Positions 16,175 through 24,308 are shown, counted from the first letter of the stretch. The stretch is DNA of 44,712 bases from Hyphomicrobiales bacterium (GCA_025359265.1 JANYHB010000049.1:1-44712), one strand, 5' to 3'. Translations and numbers: made by a program. The notes: a model not told the origin generated them from the sequence alone.

Positions 16175-16815
16175 GTTTAGGGCTCACAGATTTCGGCCTA
16201 ACGCTGCGCGGGCGGAGTTTGGTTGCCGCGTTTAATTTGCGTGTCGCCAATGGCGAGATCGTAACACTCATGGGGCCATCGGGTTGTGGCAAATCTTCGC
16301 TATTATCGGCCATCGCTGGCACACTGCAGGCACCTCTGGCAATGGTTGGCGATGTGCAATTGAAGAGTGCCAGCTTGGTTGGCGTTGCCCCAGAGCGACG
16401 GCGTGTTGGGCGGCTCTTTCAGGATGACTTTTTATTTCCACATATGAGCGTGGGTGAGAATTTATTGTTCGCCATCGCGAGGGGCGAACACCATGCCCGA
16501 GTGGCGAAGATGAAAGCGGCACTGCGTGATATCGGCCTTGAAGGCTTCGAAGGCCGTGGGCCCCATACCTTATCGGGGGGCCAGCGGCAGCGGGTTTCGC
16601 TGATGCGCAGTTTGCTGGCTGAGCCGCAGGTGATGCTTTTGGATGAACCGTTCAACAAACTTGACAACGCCTTGCGTGGCACCATGCGATCAAGCACATT
16701 TGATTTGTTGAACCAACGTGGCACACCCACCCTGTTGGTTACCCATGATGTAACAGATTCGCCAAGGGGTGGACGCGTATTGAAAATCGAAAACGGTGAA
16801 GTGAAAGATGTTTGA
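16171..16815 (+). CDS. ynjD: ABC transporter ATP-binding protein, YnjD-like
   Basis: This cytoplasmic ATPase subunit of 214 residues starts at the ATG overlapping the permease stop; ten further in-frame codons upstream lie inside the permease gene and are unlikely to be used. Walker A GPSGCGKSS, Q-loop region GRLFQDDFLFPHMSVGENL, signature LSGGQRQRV, Walker B VMLLDEPFNKLD and switch VTHDV are all present, so it should hydrolyse ATP. It is short, without the C-terminal regulatory domain seen in larger importers, as expected for YnjD. The stop overlaps the following gene by eight bases. Confidence 0.88.
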   Translation: MSLGLTDFGLTLRGRSLVAAFNLRVANGEIVTLMGPSGCGKSSLLSAIAGTLQAPLAMVGDVQLKSASLVGVAPERRRVGRLFQDDFLFPHMSVGENLLFAIARGEHHARVAKMKAALRDIGLEGFEGRGPHTLSGGQRQRVSLMRSLLAEPQVMLLDEPFNKLDNALRGTMRSSTFDLLNQRGTPTLLVTHDVTDSPRGGRVLKIENGEVKDV

Positions 16816-17422
16816 TAAAACGTTGCTTAAGCTCACCAAGCCGGCGGTAAGCCGCATGGCGGATTATGCCATTTGCCATAAAGTTTCGGCTGATCAGATG
16901 ACGCTGGTCGCGTTGGGGCTGGGAACCTTTGGCTCATTGCTGATCGCCATGGGCTTTATCCATCTGGCCTTGCTCCCGCTCTTGTTGGGCCGCGTTGCAG
17001 ACGGTGTTGACGGGGCCATAGCACGTGGCAGCGGCGCACAATCAGACCGCGGTGCCTTTCTCGACATCACTTTGGACTTTGTATTCTATGCCTCAGTGCC
17101 GCTGGGCTTTGCACTTTATGATTCTGCCAACTTCGCCTTGCCCGCTGCCGTGCTGTTGGCCTGCTTTGTGACCACTGGGACAAGTTTTTTGGCTTACGCC
17201 TCGATTGCCGCCAAGCGCGGTGAGACCAGTGAGGATTACCCCAGCAAGGGCATCTACTATCTGGGCGGCATCACCGAAGGCGGCGAGACGATTTTGTTTT
17301 TTGTGCTGTTCTGCCTATGGCCTGATTGGTTTGCAACGCTAGCTTATATTTACGCGGCGCTGTGCGCGATTACCACTTTCACCCGGGTGAAGGCGGGGTG
17401 GGAGCGATTTGGCGTGAACTAA
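16808..17422 (+). CDS. ynjF: CDP-alcohol phosphatidyltransferase, YnjF-like
   Basis: This 204-residue integral membrane enzyme has about five to six hydrophobic segments. The full CDP-alcohol phosphotransferase signature D-x2-DG-x2-AR-x8-G-x3-D-x3-D is present from D65 (DGVDGAIAR) to D90, so it is probably active. Such enzymes replace the CMP of a CDP-linked lipid with an alcohol such as glycerol phosphate, serine or inositol. The acceptor cannot be inferred. Its overlap with the ATPase gene and the same gene order in E. coli suggest a functional link with the transporter, for example lipid modification or use of an imported alcohol. Confidence 0.85.
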   Translation: MFDKTLLKLTKPAVSRMADYAICHKVSADQMTLVALGLGTFGSLLIAMGFIHLALLPLLLGRVADGVDGAIARGSGAQSDRGAFLDITLDFVFYASVPLGFALYDSANFALPAAVLLACFVTTGTSFLAYASIAAKRGETSEDYPSKGIYYLGGITEGGETILFFVLFCLWPDWFATLAYIYAALCAITTFTRVKAGWERFGVN

Positions 17423-17745
17423 ACGTTAATCCTACTCCCGTAAAAAAGTTGGGCAACGCCGCAATTTCTTCTTGAAAATGACAAAAGACTCCACCATATG
17501 CGGCGCTGTCCAAAGTCGCACGTGCCGCAAGGTCTCCCCAAAGCAACGACGGTGATGGTTTTTTGGTTCTCCGCTGGTGTCCAAAGCCGGGATTTCTGAG
17601 AGACAACACTTTCCTTGCCCCAAGCGCGATTGGGTTTCCCGATCAAGAGAAGGCGAAAACAGTCAGTCTGTGAAGGCCCTCGTGTTTCCATCGCACGCCG
17701 CTTTCTTGGGATGGCTGAGTTTTCATTTTTTTGGGATTTTGAAAA
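17423..17745 (+). ncRNA. Candidate speF leader RNA upstream of ornithine decarboxylase
   Basis: A 323-bp gap without a convincing long gene precedes an ornithine decarboxylase of the alanine-racemase-fold group. An RNA motif named speF has been described upstream of just such genes in alphaproteobacteria, and the position and length fit. Self-complementary pieces include TGCGGC/GCCGCA (17499-17504 with 17524-17529), CCCAA/TTGGG (17619-17623 with 17630-17634), ACAG/CTGT near 17660 and CGTG/CACG near 17690. The segment TGTCCAAAG occurs twice (near 17508 and 17578). Match to the motif is from context and memory; a covariance-model search would decide it. Confidence 0.6.
17478..17555 (+). CDS. 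Possible 25-residue leader peptide, Arg-rich end
   Basis: Within the leader RNA, an ATG at 17478 opens a frame of 25 codons that begins MTKDSTICGAVQ and ends SRTCRKVSPKQRR before a TGA at 17553. The basic C-terminus, with two arginine codons directly before the stop, resembles regulatory leader peptides that stall in response to an amino acid or polyamine. Against it, no ribosome-binding site is visible upstream and the length could arise by chance. The frame contains the hairpin at 17499-17529. Confidence 0.3.
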   Translation: MTKDSTICGAVQSRTCRKVSPKQRR

Positions 17746-18882
17746 ATGGCCGCGACAGCCCGCATTAAAGATTTCCTCCGACGTGAAAAGCCGGAGGGCC
17801 CTTGCCTTATTGTTGATCTTGAGGTGATCAAGGATAATTTCCGCGCGTTTGAGAAGGCCATGCCTTCCACGCGCATTTTTTATGCCGTGAAGGCCAATCC
17901 CGCGCCGGAAATTCTGAGTTTGCTGGCCAGCATGGGCTCATGCTTTGACACGGCTTCGGTGCAAGAGATCAACATGGCGTTGGCCGCTGGTGCCACGCCA
18001 GATCGCATTTCATTCGGGAACACAATTAAGAAGCAGCGCGATATTGCCTCGGCTCATGCGCTGGGCATTTCGCTTTTCGCTGTCGACTCCGTTGAAGAAG
18101 CGGAAAAAGTGGCAGCTGCTGCCCCTGCCGCCAAAGTATTCTGTCGGATTCTCACCGATGGTGCAGGCGCTGAGTGGCCGCTGTCGCGCAAGTTTGGCTG
18201 TGACCCCACCATGGCCACAGAAGTGTTGCTGCACGCCGATAAGCTGGGCCTCAAAGCCTATGGCATTTCCTTCCATGTCGGTTCGCAGCAGACGCGGCTT
18301 GGCGCTTGGGATACAGCGCTCGGCGAAGCCAAGGCGATTTTTGATGCCATGATGAAACACGGCATTGCGCTGCAAATGGTCAATCTGGGCGGCGGCTTCC
18401 CGACGAAATATCTCAAGGCGGTTCCCGGCACCAATGCCTATGCCAATGCCATTCATGATGGTTTGGCCAAGCATTTTGGCAATGCCATTCCTGAGACCAT
18501 CATTGAGCCTGGGCGCGGCATGGTGGGCAATGCGGGCGTGATCAAATCGGAAGTGGTGCTGATTTCCAAGAAACACGCCAACGACAATGTGCGCTGGGTT
18601 TATCTCGACATTGGCAAATTCGGCGGCTTGGCCGAAACGATGGACGAAGCCATCCGCTATCCGATCGTGACTGAGAAAGACGCTGGCGAAAAAGGCCTCT
18701 GTGTGATTGCTGGCCCAACTTGCGACTCGGCTGACGTGCTTTATGAGAAAACGCCTTATCCATTGCCGCTGTCTTTATCGGTGGGTGATGAGGTGTTGAT
18801 CGAGGCCTGTGGCGCCTACACCACCACTTATGCCTCGGTTGCTTTCAACGGTTTTCCGCCACTGAAAGCTTACGTCATCTAG
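17746..18882 (+). CDS. Ornithine decarboxylase, PLP-dependent, alanine-racemase fold
   Basis: This 378-residue cytoplasmic enzyme decarboxylates ornithine (perhaps also lysine) to putrescine. It belongs to the fold III group related to LysA and eukaryotic ornithine decarboxylase. The PLP lysine is K49 in YAVKANP, HVGSQ follows in the barrel, NLGGGFP is the phosphate-contacting Gly-rich loop and GPTCDSADV carries the partner-subunit cysteine (C326). The dimer residue region AYTTTYASVAFNGFPPL closes the protein. The long structured leader upstream suggests control by polyamines or ornithine. Length and motifs favour ornithine decarboxylase over diaminopimelate decarboxylase, which is longer. 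Confidence 0.9.
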   Translation: MAATARIKDFLRREKPEGPCLIVDLEVIKDNFRAFEKAMPSTRIFYAVKANPAPEILSLLASMGSCFDTASVQEINMALAAGATPDRISFGNTIKKQRDIASAHALGISLFAVDSVEEAEKVAAAAPAAKVFCRILTDGAGAEWPLSRKFGCDPTMATEVLLHADKLGLKAYGISFHVGSQQTRLGAWDTALGEAKAIFDAMMKHGIALQMVNLGGGFPTKYLKAVPGTNAYANAIHDGLAKHFGNAIPETIIEPGRGMVGNAGVIKSEVVLISKKHANDNVRWVYLDIGKFGGLAETMDEAIRYPIVTEKDAGEKGLCVIAGPTCDSADVLYEKTPYPLPLSLSVGDEVLIEACGAYTTTYASVAFNGFPPLKAYVI

Positions 18883-18903
18883 GTTTCACCCTTTCCCCAA
18901 AAC

Positions 18904-18995
18904 ACCGTCACCCCTGCGCAGGCAGGGGTCCAGCTTAAGGCTTGGGTTCTGTGCTTCGAAGTGAAGCTGGATCCCCGCTTTCGCGGGGATGACGG
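18904..18995. repeat. Paired palindromic intergenic repeat (REP/MITE-like)
   Basis: Two GC-rich palindromes face each other: CCCCTGCGCAGGCAGGGG within 18904-18936 and ATCCCCGCTTTCGCGGGGAT within 18964-18995. The outer sequences are complementary (CCGTCA...CCAGCTT against AAGCTGG...TGACGG), so the whole can form a large folded structure. This is the widespread alphaproteobacterial repeat that, if translated, reads LDPRFRGDD. It lies between the ornithine decarboxylase and acetyltransferase genes and may end transcription. Confidence 0.8.
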
Positions 18996-19017
18996 GCAGA
19001 GAGAACGGAGATTCAAA

Positions 19018-19542
19018 ATGGTCACCATTCGTGCTGAAATTCTGTCTGATGTGCCGGCGCGTGAAGCCCTGCTGAATGCGGCCTTCGGCGTGCAGCGCTT
19101 TCGCAAAACCTCTGAGAAATTGCGCCGCGGCCGTTTACCTGCGGAGGGCTTGGCTTTCAGTGCCGTTGACGCGCGGGGCACGTTGATCGGCACCGTGCGG
19201 CTGTGGAACATCATCGCAGGCTCTGCCGGGCAAGCCGTGTTATTGGGGCCGCTGGCGGTGGATTGCAAAGCGCAGGGCCAAGGCCTTGGCGCAGCTTTGA
19301 TGGCCCACGCTTTGGCAGAGGCCAAGCGCCTGGGCCACGCCGCTGTGTTGCTGGTGGGCGATGCTTCTTATTATTCGCGCTTTGGCTTTTCGGAGGGCCA
19401 CACCGGCTCGCTGCAATTTCCGGGGCCGGTGGAGCGTGCGCGCTTTCTGGGTTTGGAATTGGTTAAGGGGGCGTTTGATGGGGCCGAAGGTTTGATCACT
19501 GCTTCGGGCCGTGTGCTGGAGGCTGCAAAGAAAGTAGCATAA
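19018..19542 (+). CDS. GNAT-family N-acetyltransferase
   Basis: This 174-residue protein has the GNAT acyl-CoA binding core: LLGPLAVDCKAQGQGLGAALM is the motif A region with the Q/RxxGxG/A loop, and VLLVGDASYYSRFGFSEG is the following strand with the YY-RFGF signature. It resembles the YhbS-type predicted acetyltransferases. The acceptor is unknown. The start at 19018 is chosen because ACGGAG lies eight bases upstream; the longer frame would translate the palindromic repeat, which is an artefact. Confidence 0.85.
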   Translation: MVTIRAEILSDVPAREALLNAAFGVQRFRKTSEKLRRGRLPAEGLAFSAVDARGTLIGTVRLWNIIAGSAGQAVLLGPLAVDCKAQGQGLGAALMAHALAEAKRLGHAAVLLVGDASYYSRFGFSEGHTGSLQFPGPVERARFLGLELVKGAFDGAEGLITASGRVLEAAKKVA

Positions 19543-19593
19543 CACCACGATTGCCTTATAAAGCCGCCACGAATCCAAGGACCGACAATCCCC

Positions 19594-20502
19594 ATGTCCA
19601 GCACTGCACCACCTGCCGATATTTCTGAAACTGCGCGCATTCTGTCTGAAGCCCTGCCGTTCTTGCAGCTTTATGACGACCAGATCATTGTCGTAAAGTT
19701 TGGCGGCCACGCCATGGTGGACGCCAAGCTGGCGCAACAATTTGCGCGTGACATGGTGATGCTGAAAGTCTGTGGCCTGAACCCCGTGGTGGTGCATGGC
19801 GGCGGGCCGCAGATTAACCGCATGCTCGACAAGCTGGCGGTGAAGGCCGAGTTCCGCGAGGGTTTGCGGGTGACCGATGATGCCACGATGGAAATTGTGG
19901 AGATGGTGTTGGCAGGCTCGATCAATAAATCGATCGTTGCCTCCATCCAAAAAGCCGGTGGACGCGCCGTTGGCATTTCCGGCAAGGATGGCAATTTGCT
20001 TATCGCAGAACGCTACGTGAAAGAAAAAAAGGACCCTGTAACCGGCGTGATCACGCAAATTGATTTTGGCCAAGTGGGTGAGCCAGCACGCGTGAACACT
20101 GAAATCTTGCACACCATCATGAAGAGTGATGCCATCCCCGTAATTGCGCCCGTTGGCATTGGATGGGACGGACAGACCTATAATGTGAATGCTGACACCG
20201 CCGCTGGAGCTGTTGCCACGGCCCTTAACGCCAAGCGCCTGCTGATGTTGACCGATGTAGCAGGCGTGCTCGATAAAAACAAAAATCTCATCCGCGAGTT
20301 ACGCTTAGACGGCGTGCAGCAGTTGATTGATGATGGAACGATCACCGCCGGAATGATCCCGAAAATTGAAAGTGCTGCTGCGGTTGTGCATTCCGGCGTT
20401 GAAGGTGTGATTATTCTGGATGGCCGCGTGCCCCATTCGGTGCTGCTTGAATTATTGACACCTCACGGCGTTGGCACCCGCGTTTCGCGCGATGGCGCAT
20501 GA
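19594..20502 (+). CDS. argB: Acetylglutamate kinase
   Basis: This 302-residue amino-acid kinase phosphorylates N-acetylglutamate in arginine (and ornithine) synthesis. The core motifs are VVKFGGHAM near residue 30, [14 protein letters not shown] (substrate and nucleotide binding), [22 protein letters not shown] and [11 protein letters not shown]. An N-terminal extension of about 25 residues, containing [16 protein letters not shown], is the helix that in arginine-sensitive enzymes links dimers into hexamers, so feedback inhibition by arginine is likely. The stop overlaps the next gene by four bases. Confidence 0.95.
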   Translation: MSSTAPPADISETARILSEALPFLQLYDDQIIVVKFGGHAMVDAKLAQQFARDMVMLKVCGLNPVVVHGGGPQINRMLDKLAVKAEFREGLRVTDDATMEIVEMVLAGSINKSIVASIQKAGGRAVGISGKDGNLLIAERYVKEKKDPVTGVITQIDFGQVGEPARVNTEILHTIMKSDAIPVIAPVGIGWDGQTYNVNADTAAGAVATALNAKRLLMLTDVAGVLDKNKNLIRELRLDGVQQLIDDGTITAGMIPKIESAAAVVHSGVEGVIILDGRVPHSVLLELLTPHGVGTRVSRDGA

Positions 20503-21146
20503 CAGGTTTGGGCCATATCGACACGTGGATCTTTGATCTCGACAACACGCTGTATCCGGCCACGTGCAAATTATTCGATCAAATCGCACTGCGCATGACA
20601 GACTATATGGTGACGCAGATGAATATCAGCGCGGCTGATGCAACAGTGTTGCGTTCAGGCTATTTCAAAAAATATGGCACCACATTGCGCGGGTTGATGC
20701 TGGAACATAATTTTGAACCCCATGGGTTTTTGGATTATGTGCATCAGATTGATTATGCACCCGTGCAGCATCACCCCGCCCTGGGCGAGGCCATTCGCAC
20801 ATTGCCCGGCCGCAAGTTGGTGTTTACCGCAGGCACGCGGCCCCACGCCCACAATGTATTGGCCAGACTGGGTTGCGAGGATGTATTTGAGGATATTTTT
20901 GATATCACAGATTGCCATTTTATTCCAAAGCCGGATGCGCAGCCCTACCAGATTTTTTTGCAGCGCCATGCCGTTGCACCAGAGCGGGCCATATTCTTTG
21001 AAGACATTCAGGAAAATCTCGTCGTGCCGCGCGCATTGGGAATGACCACGGTTCTGGTGGGTGCGCAGGATGAGGCATTGTTGCCCGCCCATGTTGATTA
21101 TGTTACCGACGATCTTGCAAGGTTTCTGAGCCACATAAGAAATTGA
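20499..21146 (+). CDS. HAD-family pyrimidine 5'-nucleotidase-like phosphatase
   Basis: This 215-residue cytoplasmic haloacid dehalogenase-fold hydrolase has the nucleophile motif FDLDNTLYP at about 13-21. Motif II is VFTAGTR, and the motif III lysine lies in IPKPDAQPY, followed by [10 protein letters not shown] as motif IV. The pattern DLDNTLYP with KPDAQPY is that of the pyrimidine 5'-nucleotidase (SDT1-like) subgroup, common between argB and dapD in rhizobia as I recall. It is translationally coupled to argB through an ATGA overlap. The true substrate is not known. Confidence 0.85.
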   Translation: MTGLGHIDTWIFDLDNTLYPATCKLFDQIALRMTDYMVTQMNISAADATVLRSGYFKKYGTTLRGLMLEHNFEPHGFLDYVHQIDYAPVQHHPALGEAIRTLPGRKLVFTAGTRPHAHNVLARLGCEDVFEDIFDITDCHFIPKPDAQPYQIFLQRHAVAPERAIFFEDIQENLVVPRALGMTTVLVGAQDEALLPAHVDYVTDDLARFLSHIRN

Positions 21147-21148
21147 CG

Positions 21149-21172
21149 CCCTTCTCCCCTTGCGGGAGAGGG
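21149..21172. repeat. Short GC-rich hairpin before dapD
   Basis: CCCTTCTCCC and GGGAGAGGG form an imperfect hairpin around CTTGC (one bulged base). It sits directly after the nucleotidase stop and 25 bases before dapD. The same kind of palindrome is widespread in rhizobial genomes. No T-run follows, so it may only slow or stabilise the transcript. Confidence 0.5.
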
Positions 21173-21198
21173 TTGAACTGTAGATTTGGAGACGAAGA

Positions 21199-22035
21199 AT
21201 GAAGAACGCACAAGCCATCATCGAAGCCGCCTGGGAAGCCCGCGACAAAGTAAGCCTCAAAACCAAAGGGGACATTCGCAAGGCTGTGGAATTTGCGTTG
21301 GCCCAGTTGGATAAAGGCACGTTGCGCGTGGCCTCCAAAGAAGGTGGCGAATGGCAGGTGCATCAATGGTTGAAGAAGGCCGTGCTGCTTTCCTTCCGCC
21401 TTAATGACATGGAACTGATCAAGGGCGGCCCGGGCAATTCAAAATGGTGGGATAAAGTGCCGGCGAAGTTTGATGGCTGGACAGCGAAAAACTTCCGCGA
21501 TGCGGGCATTCGCGCCGTGCCCAATTGCGTGGTGCGCCGCTCTGCCTATATTGCGCCAGGCGCCATTCTCATGCCGTCTTTCGTCAACATCGGTGCCTAT
21601 GTTGATACAGGCACGATGGTGGACGCGTGGGTGACCGTTGGTTCCTGCGCACAGATCGGCAAGAATGTGCATCTCTCCGGCGGTGTGGGCATTGGCGGGG
21701 TGTTGGAACCCATGCAGGCGGGGCCAACGATCATCGAAGATAATTGCTTCATCGGGGCGCGGTCGGAAGTTGTTGAAGGCATTGTGGTGGGCGAAGGCTC
21801 GGTCATCTCCATGGGCGTGTTCATCGGCCAATCCACCAAGATTGTTGATCGTGCCACGGGCGAAGTGCACATGGGCAAAGTGCCGCCCTATTCGGTGGTG
21901 GTTTCAGGTTCGTTGCCGCAGAAGCCGTTTGCCGATGGCTCACCGTCACCATCTCTGTATTGCGCGGTGATTGTGAAACGGGTTGACGAGAAGACGCGCA
22001 GCAAAACCAGCATTAATGAGTTGTTGCGCGATTGA
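21199..22035 (+). CDS. dapD: 2,3,4,5-tetrahydropyridine-2,6-dicarboxylate N-succinyltransferase
   Basis: This 278-residue cytoplasmic enzyme transfers succinate to tetrahydrodipicolinate in the succinylase branch of diaminopimelate and lysine synthesis. The N-terminal helical domain (1-95) is followed by a left-handed beta-helix made of hexapeptide repeats (about 100-230), seen as [20 protein letters not shown] and [23 protein letters not shown]. The [12 protein letters not shown] and [16 protein letters not shown] motifs are diagnostic for DapD. A GGAG site lies just upstream. dapE, acting in the same pathway, lies about 570 bp downstream. Confidence 0.96.
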   Translation: MKNAQAIIEAAWEARDKVSLKTKGDIRKAVEFALAQLDKGTLRVASKEGGEWQVHQWLKKAVLLSFRLNDMELIKGGPGNSKWWDKVPAKFDGWTAKNFRDAGIRAVPNCVVRRSAYIAPGAILMPSFVNIGAYVDTGTMVDAWVTVGSCAQIGKNVHLSGGVGIGGVLEPMQAGPTIIEDNCFIGARSEVVEGIVVGEGSVISMGVFIGQSTKIVDRATGEVHMGKVPPYSVVVSGSLPQKPFADGSPSPSLYCAVIVKRVDEKTRSKTSINELLRD

Positions 22036-22066
22036 GCATTGCAAAGCCGGTTGGGCGTTGGGCAGC

Positions 22067-22459
22067 TCACTCAATCGTAATGGATTTTGAGATTTGATCT
22101 GGAAGGGCTTTGAGCTTGTCCCAAAATGACATTTCTTTGCGGGGGGGTGGTGACTCGCTGGCTGTTGGGATAACCCGAACCCTGCTTCTTAGGTGATGGT
22201 ACCGATGGCGAGGTTGATAGTCAGCAACCTTCAGGTGCTTGGGTGCGCTATGTTGGACCATCTCTGCCACAGGATCGGGGCGCGGTGTTACAACGGTGTT
22301 CATCATTTCAAACTGATTGTGAATAGAAAGTGTTTTGGCCATTGAGGCAGCCGCCAAAATGATGGGCGCATGCTCAGGAATGCAGGATTTGGTTGCGATA
22401 GTGCCTGATGCCGCATTGGAGACAAGGGTTGTACAAACGAGAACGATTGCAGGGTTCAT
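22067..22459 (-). CDS. Hypothetical small protein with possible signal peptide
   Basis: I do not recognise this 130-residue protein. The first 19 residues (MNPAIVLVCTTLVSNAASG) look like a weak secretion signal. The remainder is rich in His, Pro and Arg, with RPDPVAEMVQHSAPKHLKV and a basic stretch YQPRHRYHHLRSRVRV. The C-terminus KEMSFWDKLKALPDQISKSI is amphipathic. No clear ribosome-binding site precedes the ATG. It lies on the opposite strand between dapD and dapE, convergent with dapD. It may be a lineage-specific gene or a spurious frame; there is no better frame in this gap. Confidence 0.4.
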   Translation of the reverse strand: MNPAIVLVCTTLVSNAASGTIATKSCIPEHAPIILAAASMAKTLSIHNQFEMMNTVVTPRPDPVAEMVQHSAPKHLKVADYQPRHRYHHLRSRVRVIPTASESPPPRKEMSFWDKLKALPDQISKSITIE

Positions 22460-22573
22460 GATTAAAACTCATCAGTTAACAGATTAAATTGAGTGATCCA
22501 AGCGTTGCAATGCTTGTGCCAATGGGCAGCGCTGCGCGCAGTTAGGGTTAAATTGAAAGGTAAATGAGCAGGA

Positions 22574-22601
22574 TTGAGTGTATGGCTGGCTTTGCTATAC
22601 T
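22574..22601 (+). promoter_or_regulatory. Promoter for dapE, probably leaderless
   Basis: TTGAGT (22574-22579) and TATACT (22596-22601) stand 16 bp apart. The dapE ATG starts eight bases after the -10 box, which places the expected transcription start at or one base before the A of the ATG. No Shine-Dalgarno sequence precedes the ATG. Together these predict a leaderless mRNA. Confidence 0.6.
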
Positions 22602-22608
22602 CCACGTG

Positions 22609-23769
22609 ATGAAACCTGCTGATCCTGTCGCCATCCTGCAATCCCTCATCCGCTGCCGATCTGTCACACCGCATGAAGGCGGAGCTTTGGACTATTTGCA
22701 GTCGCTGCTTTCAGCGGCGGGGTTTCACTGCCACCGCCTGATTTTCAAAGACAAAGACACCGCCGATATTGATAATCTGTTTGCGCGTTTTGGAACCACT
22801 GCCCCCCATCTGTGTTTTGCTGGCCATACGGATGTTGTGCCGCCGGGGGATGAAGCGCTGTGGACGCATCCGCCGTTTGGCGGCGTGATTGCCAACGATA
22901 AAATCTATGGTCGTGGGGCGTGCGATATGAAGGGCGCAGTTGCGGCCTTTGTGGCTGCTGCATTGGACTATGTGAAGAGTGCGGGCGCCACACGCGGCAG
23001 CATTTCATTTCTGATTACCGGCGATGAAGAATCGACTGCCATTAACGGCACCGTGAAAGTTCTGCAGTGGATGAAGCAGCACGGCCATGTGCCTGATCAT
23101 TGCCTGGTGGGAGAGCCAACCTGCCCTGAGAAACTGGGCGACACGATTAAAATTGGGCGACGGGGTTCCCTGTCTTTTGTGGTAACGGTGGATGGCAGGC
23201 AGGCCCATGCGGCTTATCCGGCCCAAGGCGATAACCCCATTCCCAAGCTGGCGCGTTTTATTGATCGCGTCTCACAAGTCGAGATTGACAAAGGCAATGA
23301 GCATTTTGATCCGTCAAATTTGGCTGTTACCTCTTTCGATGTGGGCAACCCCGCCACGAATGTGACGCCGGCGCGGGCGGTGGCTAAATTCAACATTCGC
23401 TTTTCCACCGAACATACACCGCAAACGCTGAAGGCCTTGGTTCAGAGCCATGCCGACGCTGTAAAGATGGAGCTCGGCGGCCAATGGACTGTGGTGGCCT
23501 ATGAGGGCGCTGATGTTTTTATCACTGAACCTGGCACTTTTGTAGCGTTGGTGCAGAACGCAGTTGAGGATGTGACGGGGATCGTGCCAAGGCTTTCCAC
23601 CTCTGGTGGCACCTCTGATGCACGGTTTGTGAAGGATTATTGTCCAGTTCTGGAATTCGGGCCCATGAACACCACCATGCATCAAACCGATGAACATATC
23701 GGCGTGGAGGAGCTTAAAACCACAACACGCATTTACACGCGCGTGATTGAGCGCTACTTTGGCGGTTAA
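22609..23769 (+). CDS. dapE: Succinyl-diaminopimelate desuccinylase
   Basis: This 386-residue zinc hydrolase of the M20 family removes succinate from N-succinyl-diaminopimelate in lysine and peptidoglycan precursor synthesis. Metal-binding and catalytic motifs are CFAGHTDVVPPG, YGRGACDMKG and ITGDEESTAINGT (catalytic glutamate in EE), with GEPT later and a C-terminal histidine in NTTMHQTDE. The interruption by a lid and dimerisation domain (RRGSLSFVVTVDGRQAHAAYP onward) is as expected. The start at 22609 matches the family N-terminus; an earlier frame from 22564 would run through the promoter. The stop overlaps the sigma-factor start by one base. Confidence 0.94.
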   Translation: MKPADPVAILQSLIRCRSVTPHEGGALDYLQSLLSAAGFHCHRLIFKDKDTADIDNLFARFGTTAPHLCFAGHTDVVPPGDEALWTHPPFGGVIANDKIYGRGACDMKGAVAAFVAAALDYVKSAGATRGSISFLITGDEESTAINGTVKVLQWMKQHGHVPDHCLVGEPTCPEKLGDTIKIGRRGSLSFVVTVDGRQAHAAYPAQGDNPIPKLARFIDRVSQVEIDKGNEHFDPSNLAVTSFDVGNPATNVTPARAVAKFNIRFSTEHTPQTLKALVQSHADAVKMELGGQWTVVAYEGADVFITEPGTFVALVQNAVEDVTGIVPRLSTSGGTSDARFVKDYCPVLEFGPMNTTMHQTDEHIGVEELKTTTRIYTRVIERYFGG

Positions 23770-24308
23770 TGGCAACAGATCAGATTTCAGCACTGCTTTC
23801 CCAGGTGGGCCTTGGCAATCGGCCAGCCTTTGGCAGCCTCTATGATATGACTTCGGCGAAACTTTTTGGGGTTTGCCTCCGTATCTTGAGGGATAGAGCG
23901 GAAGCAGAGGATGCCGTGCAAGAGGTTTATATCAAAATTTGGCATAATGCGAAAAGCTTTCAACAGGCTGGAGCAAGCCCGATGAGCTGGTTGATTGCCA
24001 TTGCCCGCAACCAATCCATCGACAAGTTGCGCTCGCGGCGTGCGCCCGCCGTTGAGCTTGATGATGCCTTCGAGGTGATGGACAATGCCCCCGGGCCGGA
24101 AGCGTCGCTGGCAGCGAAGGACGAAAAATCCAAGATTGATTTGTGCATCGACACGCTTTCTAAAGATCGTGCTGCAGCGGTGCGGGCCGCTTACGTGGAA
24201 GGCTATAGTTATTTAGAGCTCGCCACGCGGTTTCAACTTCCGTTGAACACCTTGCGCACCTGGTTAAGGCGCAGCTTGATCAGCTTGCGTGAGTGCCTTG
24301 AATCATGA
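23769..24308 (+). CDS. ECF-family RNA polymerase sigma factor, SigK-type
   Basis: This 179-residue extracytoplasmic-function sigma factor has region 2 at about 22-88, with AFGSLYDMTSAKLFGVCLRI, then DRAEAEDAVQEVYIKIW and SWLIAIARNQSIDKLRSRR. Region 4 spans about 120-177, with YVEGYSYLELATRFQLPLNTLRTWLRR as its DNA-binding helix-turn-helix. No region 3 is present, as expected for ECF. It overlaps the dapE stop by one base and the anti-sigma gene by four. The partner and fasciclin neighbour point to the SigK group. It probably controls its own operon and the fasciclin gene. Confidence 0.9.
   Translation: MATDQISALLSQVGLGNRPAFGSLYDMTSAKLFGVCLRILRDRAEAEDAVQEVYIKIWHNAKSFQQAGASPMSWLIAIARNQSIDKLRSRRAPAVELDDAFEVMDNAPGPEASLAAKDEKSKIDLCIDTLSKDRAAAVRAAYVEGYSYLELATRFQLPLNTLRTWLRRSLISLRECLES

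Noticed and set aside
19240-20112. Minus-strand frame of 290 codons over argB
   Set aside because: It runs antisense to the acetyltransferase and argB, both strongly supported. Its composition (many His, Arg, Gln) is typical of antisense frames in GC-rich genes.
22462-22674. Minus-strand 70-codon frame across the dapE start
   Set aside because: It overlaps the well-supported dapE promoter and start on the opposite strand and has no recognisable features.
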